Positions 1-7,542 of a stretch of 64,000 nucleotides of DNA are shown piece after piece; the stretch's first letter is position 1, and each line of letters opens with the position of its first letter. Position numbers and translations under genes: made by a program. The notes beneath the pieces were generated by a model that saw only the letters and a program-made list of their open reading frames with translations, was not told the origin of the DNA and searched no databases. Source of the stretch: JAGQUL01 sp038212015 (GTDB lineage: Bacteria > Actinomycetota > Thermoleophilia > Gaiellales > SKUG01); the NCBI GenBank assembly GCA_038212015.1, contig JBBQUY010000003.1, forward strand, positions 1-64,000. The letters run 5' to 3'.

Positions 1-834
1 GGTGGCGGCGCGATGGCTGGTGTGCCCGGTTTGCTCGAGCTGTGCGTGGATCTCGTCGGAGCGCTTGCTGAACATTTCCCGTACGGCGCGGTCGACGCCG
101 ACGATCTCCGGGTGCGGACTCTCAGGGTCGACGCCCCATTCGACGCCGAGGCGCGGGGTGAGCTGCGACCGCAGCACGGCCTGGTAGAGGTAGCTGGCGG
201 TCTTCGCTTCGCGGTACAGGAGCGCGCCGTGCAGAGCGGTGAATCGGCCCTCGGCTCGAGCAGCATTGGCGACGAGGACGTGGGTATGGAGCTGTGGGTC
301 GCCTGCGCGGCTGACGCGGTGTTGGAATGTTGCCGCGATGAATCCCTCGCCGCGGATGTGGCGATTGCCGCCTGCGCCTCGTCGGGTGACGCAGGCTGTT
401 CGCTCAAGGTAGTCGAACGCGGCGCGCACCGCGGCGTCGTGCCCGTCGCGCATGTCGCTGCGAACGGGTTCCTCGGCCAGGCCGAATAGCACGCTGACGC
501 TCTTGGGCGCTGAGAACGTGAGATCGAACGCGGCCGTAGGCAGCGGCACCTTCCCTTCAACGACGCGCCCGTCCGGCATGCGGATCGTGCGCGGCTTGCG
601 ATCCGGCTCGCGACGCTTGACCCACTGCTCGCCGCTGGCGGGGTGGGTGCCGCCGAACAGGTGCTTGAGATCCCCCGGCTCGACTACGCCTTCGAGGTCG
701 AGTGCTTCGGCGCCGCGGCCGAGATAGTGTCCCCATGCTTCGCCGCGGCCGGTGTAGTAGTCGTCCGCGCCGGAGGCGACGGAGCGTTCGTAGTAGTCGT
801 GGTGGCCGGTGCCGAGTTTCCCGATCGAGAGCAT
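1..834 (-). CDS. MobF (TrwC-type) conjugative relaxase, N-terminal part, cut by left edge
   Basis: Would nick one DNA strand at an origin of transfer and stay covalently bound to it. The minus strand is open for 278 codons from ATG at 834 to base 1, so only the relaxase domain is visible. It begins MLSIGKLGTGHHDYY, has paired tyrosines at 14-15 and 26-27 (candidate nicking residues), the family block DLTFSAPKSVSVLFG at 104-118, and the metal-binding histidines H172 and HTH at 183-185 followed by N190. MLSIGKL is the usual start of this family, which fixes the start; I see no clear Shine-Dalgarno. Full-length TrwC proteins also carry a helicase part, which would lie to the left. A perfect palindrome lies 17 bases upstream. 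Family assignment is firm; whether the gene is intact cannot be judged here. Confidence 0.93.
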   Translation of the reverse strand, partial: MLSIGKLGTGHHDYYERSVASGADDYYTGRGEAWGHYLGRGAEALDLEGVVEPGDLKHLFGGTHPASGEQWVKRREPDRKPRTIRMPDGRVVEGKVPLPTAAFDLTFSAPKSVSVLFGLAEEPVRSDMRDGHDAAVRAAFDYLERTACVTRRGAGGNRHIRGEGFIAATFQHRVSRAGDPQLHTHVLVANAARAEGRFTALHGALLYREAKTASYLYQAVLRSQLTPRLGVEWGVDPESPHPEIVGVDRAVREMFSKRSDEIHAQLEQTGHTSHRAAT

Positions 835-1284
835 GCTGGGGCCGATCTGATTGACACGATTCGTGTCATTGACATCAGTGGCCCGCTTCTCGATAGCTTC
901 GAGCGGGGTTCGAGGCTGCTATCCCACGTTGTAGCGTGGAATTCGCGGCAGTGCAAGCGTGTATAGGGGGCGCGGGGGTGAACGGATCGTGACAAGGCTT
1001 TGCCACGAGGATACGGGCGTCAGTACGGCTGATCGCAAAGCGGGGTCATGGGCGAAGTCGGACAGGGGTCCATGGAAGGTCGGGCAGGGCTTCAGTCGGT
1101 ATCGGATCACGAGGGATGAGCGGTGGCGAGAGGCCGTGATGGAAGCTTGTGGGTCACAGTCCCGCGTTGCGCCGCCGTGTCATCCCAAGGCAACCGGCCT
1201 GCGTCTACACATCCGAGGGGAGCACCGCGAGCATGGACTTGCAGGGCCGTAAGTCCGGGGCGCCTGGTGCGATCGTTCGGGAGC
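835..1284. other. Gene-free stretch between relaxase and SEC-C gene
   Basis: About 450 bases without a convincing gene. Short open frames on both strands show no family motif, no good ribosome site and no codon bias like the neighbours. Apart from the palindrome at 852-868 I see nothing that I can name. An origin of transfer would be expected near a relaxase gene, and this is the only open space for it in the window. Confidence 0.5.
852..868. promoter_or_regulatory. Perfect 8-bp palindrome upstream of the relaxase
   Basis: TGACACGA, one base, TCGTGTCA: a perfect inverted repeat with 8-bp arms 17 bases before the relaxase start. TTGACA occurs on the plus strand at 851-856 and again at 869-874. 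It could be an operator for autoregulation of the transfer gene, or part of an oriT-like region; both are inference. Confidence 0.5.
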
Positions 1285-2166
1285 TCAGGGCTCGACGGCA
1301 GCAGCCGCATCGGGATCCGGTGGAGCGTTCCAAACGCCCAACGTTGTGGCCTCCGAATTCGCGTCGCCCATCGTCCGCGGATCGAATGCAATCGCCAGCA
1401 TTTGCGGATGCTCGGCGCGTTCGGGGCGGAAGTGATCTGGATTCGCGTGAAATTCCAGACCGACGTAGACGGGAACACCGTAGCTGTCGAGGCGGGTGAA
1501 GACGAGGGGGAGACCCGTCGTGTTGTTCCCAGGAGGGATGGCCGTTGGGTTAGTCGGGGCACGGTGCACGATGGCATCGAGACTGACAATTGGATGGATG
1601 GTGCCAACGACCTTCATCGTCGAGAGCGGGCCGTTGACGGAGAGAAGGATGTCGGAATTGCGGTCGCCCCCAACGATGGGAAACAGGTCCGGACGGGTGA
1701 GCATCAAAGTCATCACATGCTGACCTTCGACGTCTTCCATGGGAAGTGCTTGAAGTGAGCGTCGAGGGTGAGTGTCTTCACGCTGGTCCTGATTCAGACT
1801 GACGTGCCCGCTCGGGTGGTAGTGGAGCTTCGGGGCGTCGTCGACTTCAATCCGCTGGCCCTCGACCATGACCCCTGTCGAGGTTTCTCCGGCCGGATGC
1901 TCGACCGGACCGTACCGCCAGTCCGTCAGCGTGTCCGACCCGCCGAAGGTGACAATGAAGCCTCCGAATCCCGACGCCGTGATCTTGAACAGGACGCGGC
2001 GGCTGGTACCGTCATCCAGCACGATTCGGGTGGGCTGCACTGGAAGCATCGAGGCGGCGCGGTCCTTGTCGCGCTCGAACGTGGCGAGCGTTTTGGGATT
2101 GCAACAGCGCTTGTACTTGGTCCCGCTACCGCAAAAGCAGAGATCGTTGCGCGGAAATCCGCTCAT
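1285..2166 (-). CDS. SEC-C motif protein of unknown function
   Basis: Begins with a SEC-C zinc-binding motif, C10-x-C12 ... C21-C22 in LCFCGSGTKYKRCC, known from the C-terminus of SecA and from many stand-alone bacterial proteins. The remaining 270 residues show no motif I recognise. Length 293 aa from ATG at 2166; a GTG one codon upstream (2169) is also possible and neither has a Shine-Dalgarno. It lies 48 bases behind the TIR-domain gene on the same strand, so the two are probably one transcript, and the relaxase follows 450 bases further on. Partner of the TIR protein is inference from position only. Confidence 0.75.
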   Translation of the reverse strand: MSGFPRNDLCFCGSGTKYKRCCNPKTLATFERDKDRAASMLPVQPTRIVLDDGTSRRVLFKITASGFGGFIVTFGGSDTLTDWRYGPVEHPAGETSTGVMVEGQRIEVDDAPKLHYHPSGHVSLNQDQREDTHPRRSLQALPMEDVEGQHVMTLMLTRPDLFPIVGGDRNSDILLSVNGPLSTMKVVGTIHPIVSLDAIVHRAPTNPTAIPPGNNTTGLPLVFTRLDSYGVPVYVGLEFHANPDHFRPERAEHPQMLAIAFDPRTMGDANSEATTLGVWNAPPDPDAAAAVEP

Positions 2167-2214
2167 CACGTTGCGCTGTCGTTCGAATGTGTGTCGCGAT
2201 CCACTCGCTCTCGC

Positions 2215-2922
2215 CTACTCCGGACGCACCGCGTTGGCAATCTTGGCCGCCACGTCTTCGAGTGTGGTGCCCTCGGTGCTCAAGCCGGATCGCGATGCCA
2301 GGAGCGGACTCTCGTCGCGCAGGGCATCGAAGGACGTCCGGTGGACCACCGGGATGACGCGGTCGGTCGCCAGCAGCGCCGAAAGCTCCTTATCGGCGAT
2401 CCCCTGCGCGGACAAGCTCTGCAGCATTTCCGGTGTGACGAGTACCACGCCCATGCGCGAGATCTTGAGGCCACGATCGATCTCTCGGACCAGCGATACA
2501 CCCAGTGAGACGTCCTTCTCGCTGAACCACACGTCGACTCCAAACGACTCAAGGAAGTCGTGGAGTGTCTTGGCATCACCGGCCCGATCGTCCCATGCGT
2601 GACAAAGAAACACGTCACGTAGATCGGGGCGCTTCACCGCCTGCTGCGCCGCCTCTTCCTGTACGTCAGTCAGATAGCGACGCTCGGTAATGGTGTAGGT
2701 GACCTGAGGTCGCTGGGCGCGCAGTTTGCGGTTCGTGTCACGCTCCCACGTCTTCACGTTGCGTTCGAACTGCGCCTTCGCCTTCCGGTTGTAGGCGTCA
2801 ACCTCGCGCTGGGCTTTCTGCTCGACCTTGCGAACCTCGGCCTTCCACTGCGATTCAGCCTTGCGTCGCGCCGCGCGCATCTGAGACTGGAGCTGTGACT
2901 TCGACGGCATGCGTGGCGGCAT
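2215..2922 (-). CDS. TIR-domain protein with N-terminal coiled coil
   Basis: Residues about 7-80 are a charged, Lys/Arg/Gln-rich helix, probably a coiled coil. Residues 101-190 are a TIR domain: DVFLCHAWDD, then FLESFGVDVWFSEKDVSLG, then GVVLVTPEML and the ADKEL block, where E179 sits at the position of the catalytic glutamate of NAD-cleaving TIR domains. Bacterial TIR proteins commonly act in anti-phage defence by NAD consumption or by signal-nucleotide production; which applies here is unknown. 235 aa. ATG at 2922 is preceded by GAGGA five bases upstream. The SEC-C gene follows on the same strand after 48 bases. DNA here is AT-richer than the genes right of 5400, consistent with transfer. 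Confidence 0.88.
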   Translation of the reverse strand: MPPRMPSKSQLQSQMRAARRKAESQWKAEVRKVEQKAQREVDAYNRKAKAQFERNVKTWERDTNRKLRAQRPQVTYTITERRYLTDVQEEAAQQAVKRPDLRDVFLCHAWDDRAGDAKTLHDFLESFGVDVWFSEKDVSLGVSLVREIDRGLKISRMGVVLVTPEMLQSLSAQGIADKELSALLATDRVIPVVHRTSFDALRDESPLLASRSGLSTEGTTLEDVAAKIANAVRPE

Positions 2923-3023
2923 CGTGTCCTCGATTCGGCCTGTTTCTCAAAGCGTATCCCTGGCATCGGACGAACACACGTTCGATAAGGTAGCGAGGTC
3001 AATGCAATTGGTACGGAGGATCC

Positions 3024-3251
3024 ATGGGACCACGGAGCGGAAGCACCCTCCCGCGATGCAGCATGTGCTCGCGGCTTATGAACGACCACGTGACACTCGT
3101 CACGATGTACCACGATTCACCGGAGCGTTTCGACACAGTAGGCGTTTGTGGAGCGGGCGGCTGCTGGGAGAAGGCCAACGCGTCCGGCTTCCACTCCAGC
3201 GTCCAGCGCGAGCGGCGCCGGGAGACGGACAAAGCCAACCCCACCGCATAG
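3024..3251 (+). CDS. Small zinc-ribbon-like protein
   Basis: 75 aa, not recognised. Two cysteine pairs, C12-x2-C15 and a C-x4-C (CGAGGC) near residue 42, about 30 residues apart, suggest a small zinc ribbon; the tail is Arg/Glu-rich. GGAGG lies about seven bases before ATG 3024, one of the best ribosome sites of this region. It is divergent from the TIR gene across 101 bases. A GC-rich hairpin at 3346-3373 lies downstream. Likely expressed; function unknown. Confidence 0.5.
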   Translation: MGPRSGSTLPRCSMCSRLMNDHVTLVTMYHDSPERFDTVGVCGAGGCWEKANASGFHSSVQRERRRETDKANPTA

Positions 3252-3345
3252 CATCTTGTGCAGAGACCACCGCCGACCAGCGGGATTGTCGAGCAATCCG
3301 CCGGAACCACTGGCTTAGTAGGCCGACTGGCGCTGACGCCGCCTG

Positions 3346-3373
3346 CGAAGGGCCGCCCACGGGCGGCCCTTCG
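3346..3373 (+). terminator. GC-rich hairpin, probable terminator
   Basis: Perfect 13-bp stem CGAAGGGCCGCCC with its complement and a tiny loop, about 95 bases after the small zinc-ribbon gene and before the next promoter. There is only a weak T run, so factor-dependent or hairpin-only termination is likely. Confidence 0.55.
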
Positions 3374-3422
3374 TGCTTACGAGCATTGGCCATGCGTTCT
3401 AGTCCGGCGCCACCCACTCCGC

Positions 3423-3428
3423 TACTCT
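3423..3428 (+). promoter_or_regulatory. -10 element TACTCT of a leaderless start
   Basis: TACTCT, seven bases before GTG 3436, and no Shine-Dalgarno. This places the transcript start at or next to the start codon of the secreted repeat protein. Confidence 0.5.
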
Positions 3429-3435
3429 GAGCGAC

Positions 3436-5202
3436 GTGCCGCTGCGTCGAACCATCCGAGCGACCATCCTGGGCGGAGCGCTCGCGTTGATGTGCGCCTG
3501 TGGGCCTGCGCTCGCCGCCGGAGAGCGCGCTGTGGCTGCATTCGGTGTAAACGGGACCTTGGAATTGCACGATCCATACGGATCTTCAGCGGTCGCCGTT
3601 GCGAGGCCGCAAGGGGCGCTCTACGTCGTCGATGGCGAGCGCGGCGTCCGTCGTGTCACGCCAGACGGACAGTTCGATCCCACGTTCGGCGTCGGCGGGG
3701 TGATCCCGGACTCGAAGGGGGCGCAGATCGCATCGATGACCGATGGTCGGCTCTACCTGGTCGACCGTTCGGGCGATTTCGAGCTCCGCGTCCGACGCTA
3801 CCGTGCCGACGGCACGCTCGACACGTCGTACGCGTCGATCGGCGAACGCCGAATCGTGGACCAATGTGCAATCAACCGCGTCGGGAGCGATTTCGGCGAG
3901 CCGCTCGTGGTGCATAAATCAGGCGCCGTCGACGTGCTGGTGTCCACCGAGTACAAGTCCGGGGAGAGGTATGCCTACTACTTCTATGCCAAGCGCATCC
4001 TTCGGCTCGATGCCGATGGCGCGGTCAAGGGACGCATCACAATGGTGCCGCCCGCTGAACCGTGCGGTGGCACCGGACAGCTCGGGATGGTTGGCGGCGA
4101 CGGCGGCACGGTGCTCGTGATCTCGCAGTCCGATGGCCTCACGTCACACGCGGTCGATGGCGTGGTTCGGTGGCGCGTCCCGCACGGCGATTCGACATAC
4201 GAGCGATTCTCGAACTTCCGAGGCGTCGAATCCGACGGCACGATCCGAGTCGTCCGGTATCGAGGGACTGCGACGTCCGCCCAGGTCGAGCGGTACTCGA
4301 CCGATGGCACGCGCCTTGCCGATGTCGATGTCGCATCCGGCACGTTTGATCCCGTGACAGGAACGACCCTTCACTCAGGACACGCATGGGGCGGCATGGT
4401 GTTGTCGCGGTCTAGTTTCGATGGGACGCCCGACGACACATTCGGGGTGAACGGCCGGTTGGTGGTGTGCCCAACTACCCAGAACTTTCCGATGCCGGAC
4501 TCCGCAGGTACGCCTCGGAGCATGGTTATCGACGGCGGGATCATCACGGTCCGCACGTCGTTGAGCAGCATAGGTACGTCGGGGCCGGCAGTATTGGTGC
4601 GTGTCGCGCCGGATGGGAGAGCGTCTGAACCCCCGGGCGTGTTCCTCTGGCGGATGCTCCCGTACCAAGATACGTTGCGCTATCCCATTAACGAAGTCGC
4701 GTACATCGGACGTGGCGTGCGACTGCGCATCGCTACGCGCGACTGCAACGGGCCGGGAACCGTGTCCACGCACGCAACGTGGCAAGGGCAAACCTTTGAG
4801 GGCGGGACGCTCGAGTCGGCCGGGGTGCTCCGACAAGGCCGTGGGACGATGGAGTTGGAGGCACGGGCGCGCGACGGGTTGGTAGGTCGATCTTCAATGT
4901 CAGTCGTCGTGGACTACATCGCCCCGGTGGTGTCCGTCCGGCGGAACCGGATGGGGGATCTCTACCTGGTTGGCACCGACCGCCCTGCTGGCGTCGCCGC
5001 TCCGATACGTCTCATACCGCCGCGCAGGCGCGAATGCTTCCAGCATCGGTACACGATGTGGGACCGAGCCGGCAATGCGAGCTACGTTCTTGTGCGCGCG
5101 CGATCGGGACAGGCTCGGATCGAACGACGTGGGGCCGTCACGCTTCGCGCGGCCGCCAACGGGTGGACTCGGTGTCGAGCACTCATATCGCCTACCCGCT
5201 AG
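3436..5202 (+). CDS. Secreted protein with delta-60-type beta-propeller repeats
   Basis: 588 aa. Sec signal peptide at 1-28 (RRTIRAT, a hydrophobic stretch, then cleavage after ALA). The following 350 residues carry degenerate delta-60 repeats with the motif DG-x-LD-x-FG-x2-G: AFGVNGTLEL near 35, DGQFDPTFGVGGV near 78, DGTLDTSYASIG and DGTPDDTFGVNG. Such repeats form propellers in exported proteins of unknown role. The C-terminal 150 residues are basic, without a recognised domain. The GTG start is supported by the -10 element at 3423. It lies between the transfer genes and tRNA-Glu and is AT-richer than the genes right of the tRNA, so it may belong to the same inserted element. Confidence 0.8.
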   Translation: MPLRRTIRATILGGALALMCACGPALAAGERAVAAFGVNGTLELHDPYGSSAVAVARPQGALYVVDGERGVRRVTPDGQFDPTFGVGGVIPDSKGAQIASMTDGRLYLVDRSGDFELRVRRYRADGTLDTSYASIGERRIVDQCAINRVGSDFGEPLVVHKSGAVDVLVSTEYKSGERYAYYFYAKRILRLDADGAVKGRITMVPPAEPCGGTGQLGMVGGDGGTVLVISQSDGLTSHAVDGVVRWRVPHGDSTYERFSNFRGVESDGTIRVVRYRGTATSAQVERYSTDGTRLADVDVASGTFDPVTGTTLHSGHAWGGMVLSRSSFDGTPDDTFGVNGRLVVCPTTQNFPMPDSAGTPRSMVIDGGIITVRTSLSSIGTSGPAVLVRVAPDGRASEPPGVFLWRMLPYQDTLRYPINEVAYIGRGVRLRIATRDCNGPGTVSTHATWQGQTFEGGTLESAGVLRQGRGTMELEARARDGLVGRSSMSVVVDYIAPVVSVRRNRMGDLYLVGTDRPAGVAAPIRLIPPRRRECFQHRYTMWDRAGNASYVLVRARSGQARIERRGAVTLRAAANGWTRCRALISPTR

Positions 5203-5316
5203 GCGCAGTCGACTTGCAGCGAGGGGGCGCGCGTCAGCATAAGTCTCGAAACGCCGAGCCGCGCTTCCCGCCAGAATTCTGCTGACGGTGCCATGTGCGG
5301 TGCCATAGCGACAAAA

Positions 5317-5353
5317 GATCCCCCTGCGAATCATGGTGATTTGCAGGGGGATC
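5317..5353 (-). terminator. Terminator downstream of tRNA-Glu
   Basis: 16-bp stem (5317-5332 with 5338-5353, one G-T pair) and five-base loop. Read on the minus strand it is followed by TTTT, so it should end the tRNA-Glu transcript. It also lies between the tRNA and the converging secreted-protein gene. Confidence 0.75.
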
Positions 5354-5360
5354 GTGTAGG

Positions 5361-5433
5361 TACTCCGTACGGGATTTGAACCCGTGCTACCGCCGTGAGA
5401 GGGCGGCGTCCTAGGCCACTAGACGAACGGAGC
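5361..5433 (-). tRNA. tRNA-Glu(CTC)
   Basis: Full cloverleaf on the minus strand, 73 bases. Acceptor arms GCTCCGT and ACGGAGT with a G-T pair at 1-72, anticodon stem CCGCC/GGCGG around loop CTCTCAC with anticodon CTC, T loop TTCAAAT, discriminator A. CCA is not encoded. The 3' end points left toward the relaxase/TIR stretch, so it is a plausible integration target for that element. Confidence 0.95.
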
Positions 5434-5444
5434 AGGCCCGGAGA

Positions 5445-5473
5445 ATGGTACCGGTTCGGCGCAATCGACGCAA
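5445..5473 (-). promoter_or_regulatory. Promoter of tRNA-Glu
   Basis: Minus strand TTGCGT (5468-5473), 17 bases, TACCAT (5445-5450); transcription would begin about five bases before the tRNA. The tRNA-Gln promoter at 25845-25873 has the same layout. Confidence 0.6.
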
Positions 5474-5500
5474 CACGTTGCTCTCGTCCGCGCGACCAGA

Positions 5501-5506
5501 CAGAAT
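5501..5506 (+). promoter_or_regulatory. -10 like CAGAAT before a leaderless start
   Basis: CAGAAT six bases before ATG 5513, with no Shine-Dalgarno. Same spacing as the clearer TANNNT sites of this window; weaker sequence. Confidence 0.35.
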
Positions 5507-5512
5507 GCGCCC

Positions 5513-5926
5513 ATGTCGCATGACTCCACATTCCCCGATTCGTCCGAGTCCCCCGCCCAGCGCACCGACCGTGCGCTCGAGGCGCTGCAGTACGAGGAGA
5601 AGGCGGGGCTGGGATTCCGGCGCCGTGAGCGCGCCCCGATCGGCAACGTCTACGCGGAGCCTGAGCGCTTCCAGGTGGACCGCGAGCCGACCAGTGGCGA
5701 GCTGTGGGCGGGCATGCTGGCTGGCATCGGCGCGGTGCTCGGCTTCGGCGCGATCTTCTACAAGCCGCTGCTGCTCGGTTTCGTCGCGGTGCTCTTCACG
5801 ATCATCGGTTCGCTCGGTGACGGCGCTGCCGCCCGCGTATCCAAGTGGGCGTTCGTGATGGTGCTCATCGGCGTGACGCTCGGCATGCTCATCGCGATCT
5901 TCGTCACCAAGGCCTCGGTCTTCTAG
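5513..5926 (+). CDS. Small membrane protein, two helices
   Basis: 137 aa, not recognised. Residues 1-60 are hydrophilic and cytoplasmic-looking; two hydrophobic segments follow at about 66-105 (GMLAGIGAVLGFGAIFYKPLLLGFVAVLF is split by one Lys) and 112-133 near the C-terminus. It converges with the short gene at 5904-6239 and overlaps it by 23 bases. No neighbour suggests a role. Confidence 0.65.
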   Translation: MSHDSTFPDSSESPAQRTDRALEALQYEEKAGLGFRRRERAPIGNVYAEPERFQVDREPTSGELWAGMLAGIGAVLGFGAIFYKPLLLGFVAVLFTIIGSLGDGAAARVSKWAFVMVLIGVTLGMLIAIFVTKASVF

Positions 5927-6239
5927 GACGGTACGCTGCGCGTCTGGCGCGCCGTGGATATCCGGATACACTTGGAGCGATCGTCTCGTAGCGACGCTGC
6001 CACGAGCTTTCCTTGACGCCGGTGGCCTCGACCTGGGTGCCGTTGCCATCCGCACTCGCCGATGCGTCCTTGATCTGCACCGGGTCCAGCCCGGAGATGC
6101 GCTCGACGCCCCACTTCCGTTCCCAGATCGGCGTGAGGAGCTTCGTCGCTCGGAAGGCATCGCCTTCGCGGACGATGCCGTAGACCTCGTACGCACGCTG
6201 GCGGTAGCCCCCGGTACCGTCCTTGGCGGTATTCGACAT
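5904..6239 (-). CDS. Lineage-specific protein related to the N-terminal module of the 7543-8541 protein
   Basis: 111 aa from ATG 6239; GTG 6275 would add 12 residues and neither has a good ribosome site. The stretch VREGDAFRATKLLTPIW resembles VTRQGDTFSAHELMQPVW of the protein encoded at 7543-8541, including the following basic residues. Outside this module nothing is recognised, and the last 20 residues are Arg/Pro-rich and overlap the converging gene, so the reading frame may be degraded there. Probably a short or truncated paralogue. Confidence 0.5.
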   Translation of the reverse strand: MSNTAKDGTGGYRQRAYEVYGIVREGDAFRATKLLTPIWERKWGVERISGLDPVQIKDASASADGNGTQVEATGVKESSWQRRYETIAPSVSGYPRRARRAAYRPRRPRPW

Positions 6240-6277
6240 GAACGCCGCGCCCGCCACACGGCCCGCGAAGGACACGA

Positions 6278-6325
6278 CGACGGGCCGGCGCTGGCCCTCC
6301 GAATGGAGGGGGCGTCGGCCCGTCG
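6278..6325 (-). terminator. Hairpin after the SYDPP-repeat gene
   Basis: Arms CGACGGGCCG and CCCTCC pair with their complements around loop GAAT (6301-6304) with one small bulge. It is 28 bases past the stop of the minus-strand gene 6354-7283. No clear T run. Confidence 0.5.
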
Positions 6326-6353
6326 GGTCTGGTAGTCCTGTCAGTCGCCCGGC

Positions 6354-7283
6354 CTAGAAATCATCGTAGTCCGGGTTGCCGTTGGAGCTCGAGTTGCCGC
6401 CACCGTAGTCGTAGCTCGGCGGGTCGTACGACGGTGGGTCGTAGCTCGGCGGGTCGTACGACGGCGGGTCGTAGCTCGGCGGGTCGTACGACGGTGGGTC
6501 GTACGAAGACGGCGGCGGGTTGTAGCTGCCGCCTCCATCGTCGCCGCGGCTCGTGCCGCCGCTGCCCGTGCTCGGGTAGCTCGGCGAGTAGTCGTAGTCG
6601 TCACCGCGGCTCGTCGAACCACCGCTCGGAATCGGGTACCACGGGTCGGGGTACGACGTCGGGTAGTCAGGGTAGTACCGGTCGTAGTTGTGTCCCGGGT
6701 AGTACGGCTCGTAGTGGCCGTGGGTCCGGTAGTAGTCGTCGTAATGGCTGCCGTGGCCATAGCTGTGCCCGCGGCCGTACTCGTAGCCCCGCGTGTTCTT
6801 CAGCGGACCCTCGTCGAACACCGCCCACTTGCCCTTGGTGTCCTGCTCGATCGAGTACTCGCGACCGACCATCTTGCCGGCGAACTCGCCAGCCTTGGCG
6901 CGAGTCGGCAGGCCGGACGCGACCGCAATCTTCGTCTTGGGTGGAAGCAGCTCGGCCCCGATGACGCTCGCTGCGCCAGCACCGATCAGTCCGCCACCGA
7001 TCATGAGCGGTGACGCAAGCAGGCGTGACTCGGCAGCGCCGGGTGGGCGGCGGCTCAGCAGCGAGATGCCCAGCAGCGCCGCACCGCCGAGCGCCATCAG
7101 GCCACCCGGAATCTGAAGCCCGAGCTTGAGGCCCTTCCGCTCCAGCTCGACCGGTCCAGCCGGATACTGAGTCGCGAAAGCGATCTCCTCAGCGGTCGGC
7201 TCCGTCTTCGTTGCCTCCTCCGCCGCGCGGTTGGCATAGACGACCGGCAGGTTCGTGTACGGCCCGACGTTTCCAGTGCTCAT
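6354..7283 (-). CDS. Membrane protein with C-terminal SYDPP tandem repeat
   Basis: 309 aa from ATG 7283, which has GGGAG about nine bases upstream; a longer open frame to 7415 has no ribosome site. Two Gly/Ala-rich hydrophobic segments at about 60-80 and 95-115 are followed by a soluble part and then a Tyr/Gly/His/Pro-rich tail. The tail ends in seven tandem SYDPP units. No signal peptide. The tail composition suggests an extended, possibly surface-exposed or self-associating region, but no function can be assigned. Together with its neighbours it forms a group of lineage-specific low-complexity genes. Confidence 0.7.
   Translation of the reverse strand: MSTGNVGPYTNLPVVYANRAAEEATKTEPTAEEIAFATQYPAGPVELERKGLKLGLQIPGGLMALGGAALLGISLLSRRPPGAAESRLLASPLMIGGGLIGAGAASVIGAELLPPKTKIAVASGLPTRAKAGEFAGKMVGREYSIEQDTKGKWAVFDEGPLKNTRGYEYGRGHSYGHGSHYDDYYRTHGHYEPYYPGHNYDRYYPDYPTSYPDPWYPIPSGGSTSRGDDYDYSPSYPSTGSGGTSRGDDGGGSYNPPPSSYDPPSYDPPSYDPPSYDPPSYDPPSYDPPSYDYGGGNSSSNGNPDYDDF
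6406..6507. repeat. 15-bp tandem repeat encoding SYDPP units
   Basis: Seven near-identical 15-base units (alternating GGCGGGTCGTACGAC and GGTGGGTCGTAGCTC types) inside the coding frame at 6354-7283. Unit length is a multiple of three, so copy number can change without a frameshift. Confidence 0.85.
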
Positions 7284-7420
7284 GCGAGTGCTCCCGTCCC
7301 AAGGTCTCCCGGAGGGCCTCGGTGCGCGTCCCGGCGCACGTATTCGAGGCAGTCCTGAGTTGCCGGGATATCGGGGCGGCAGACGATCATGTTGCAGTCG
7401 AAGCGACTGCAGCACGAAGA

Positions 7421-7457
7421 GCTGCGGCCGGCACGAGGGAGTCGTGTCGGCCGCAGC
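7421..7457 (-). terminator. Strong hairpin after the 7543-8541 gene
   Basis: 16-bp stem (7421-7436 with 7442-7457, one G-T pair) and five-base loop, 85 bases past the stop of the minus-strand gene. Minus-strand sequence after it is T/C-rich but without a long T run. It also separates this gene from 6354-7283, so the two are probably not one operon. Confidence 0.6.
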
Positions 7458-7542
7458 GGGGGGAGGTCGTGCCGCTTCAAGGGGAAGGGGGAGGCGGCAC
7501 GGAGGGGTTCCGACGCGGGAAACGCCGGAATGTGTCAGCGGG

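Noticed and set aside
13..489. Plus-strand open frame of 158 codons at the left edge
   Set aside because: It is the antisense of the relaxase, whose translation shows clear family motifs; the plus frame has none.
3436..5202. Secreted repeat protein as a lipoprotein (ALMC near residue 20)
   Set aside because: Met before the Cys does not fit a lipobox; a normal Sec cleavage after ALA fits better.
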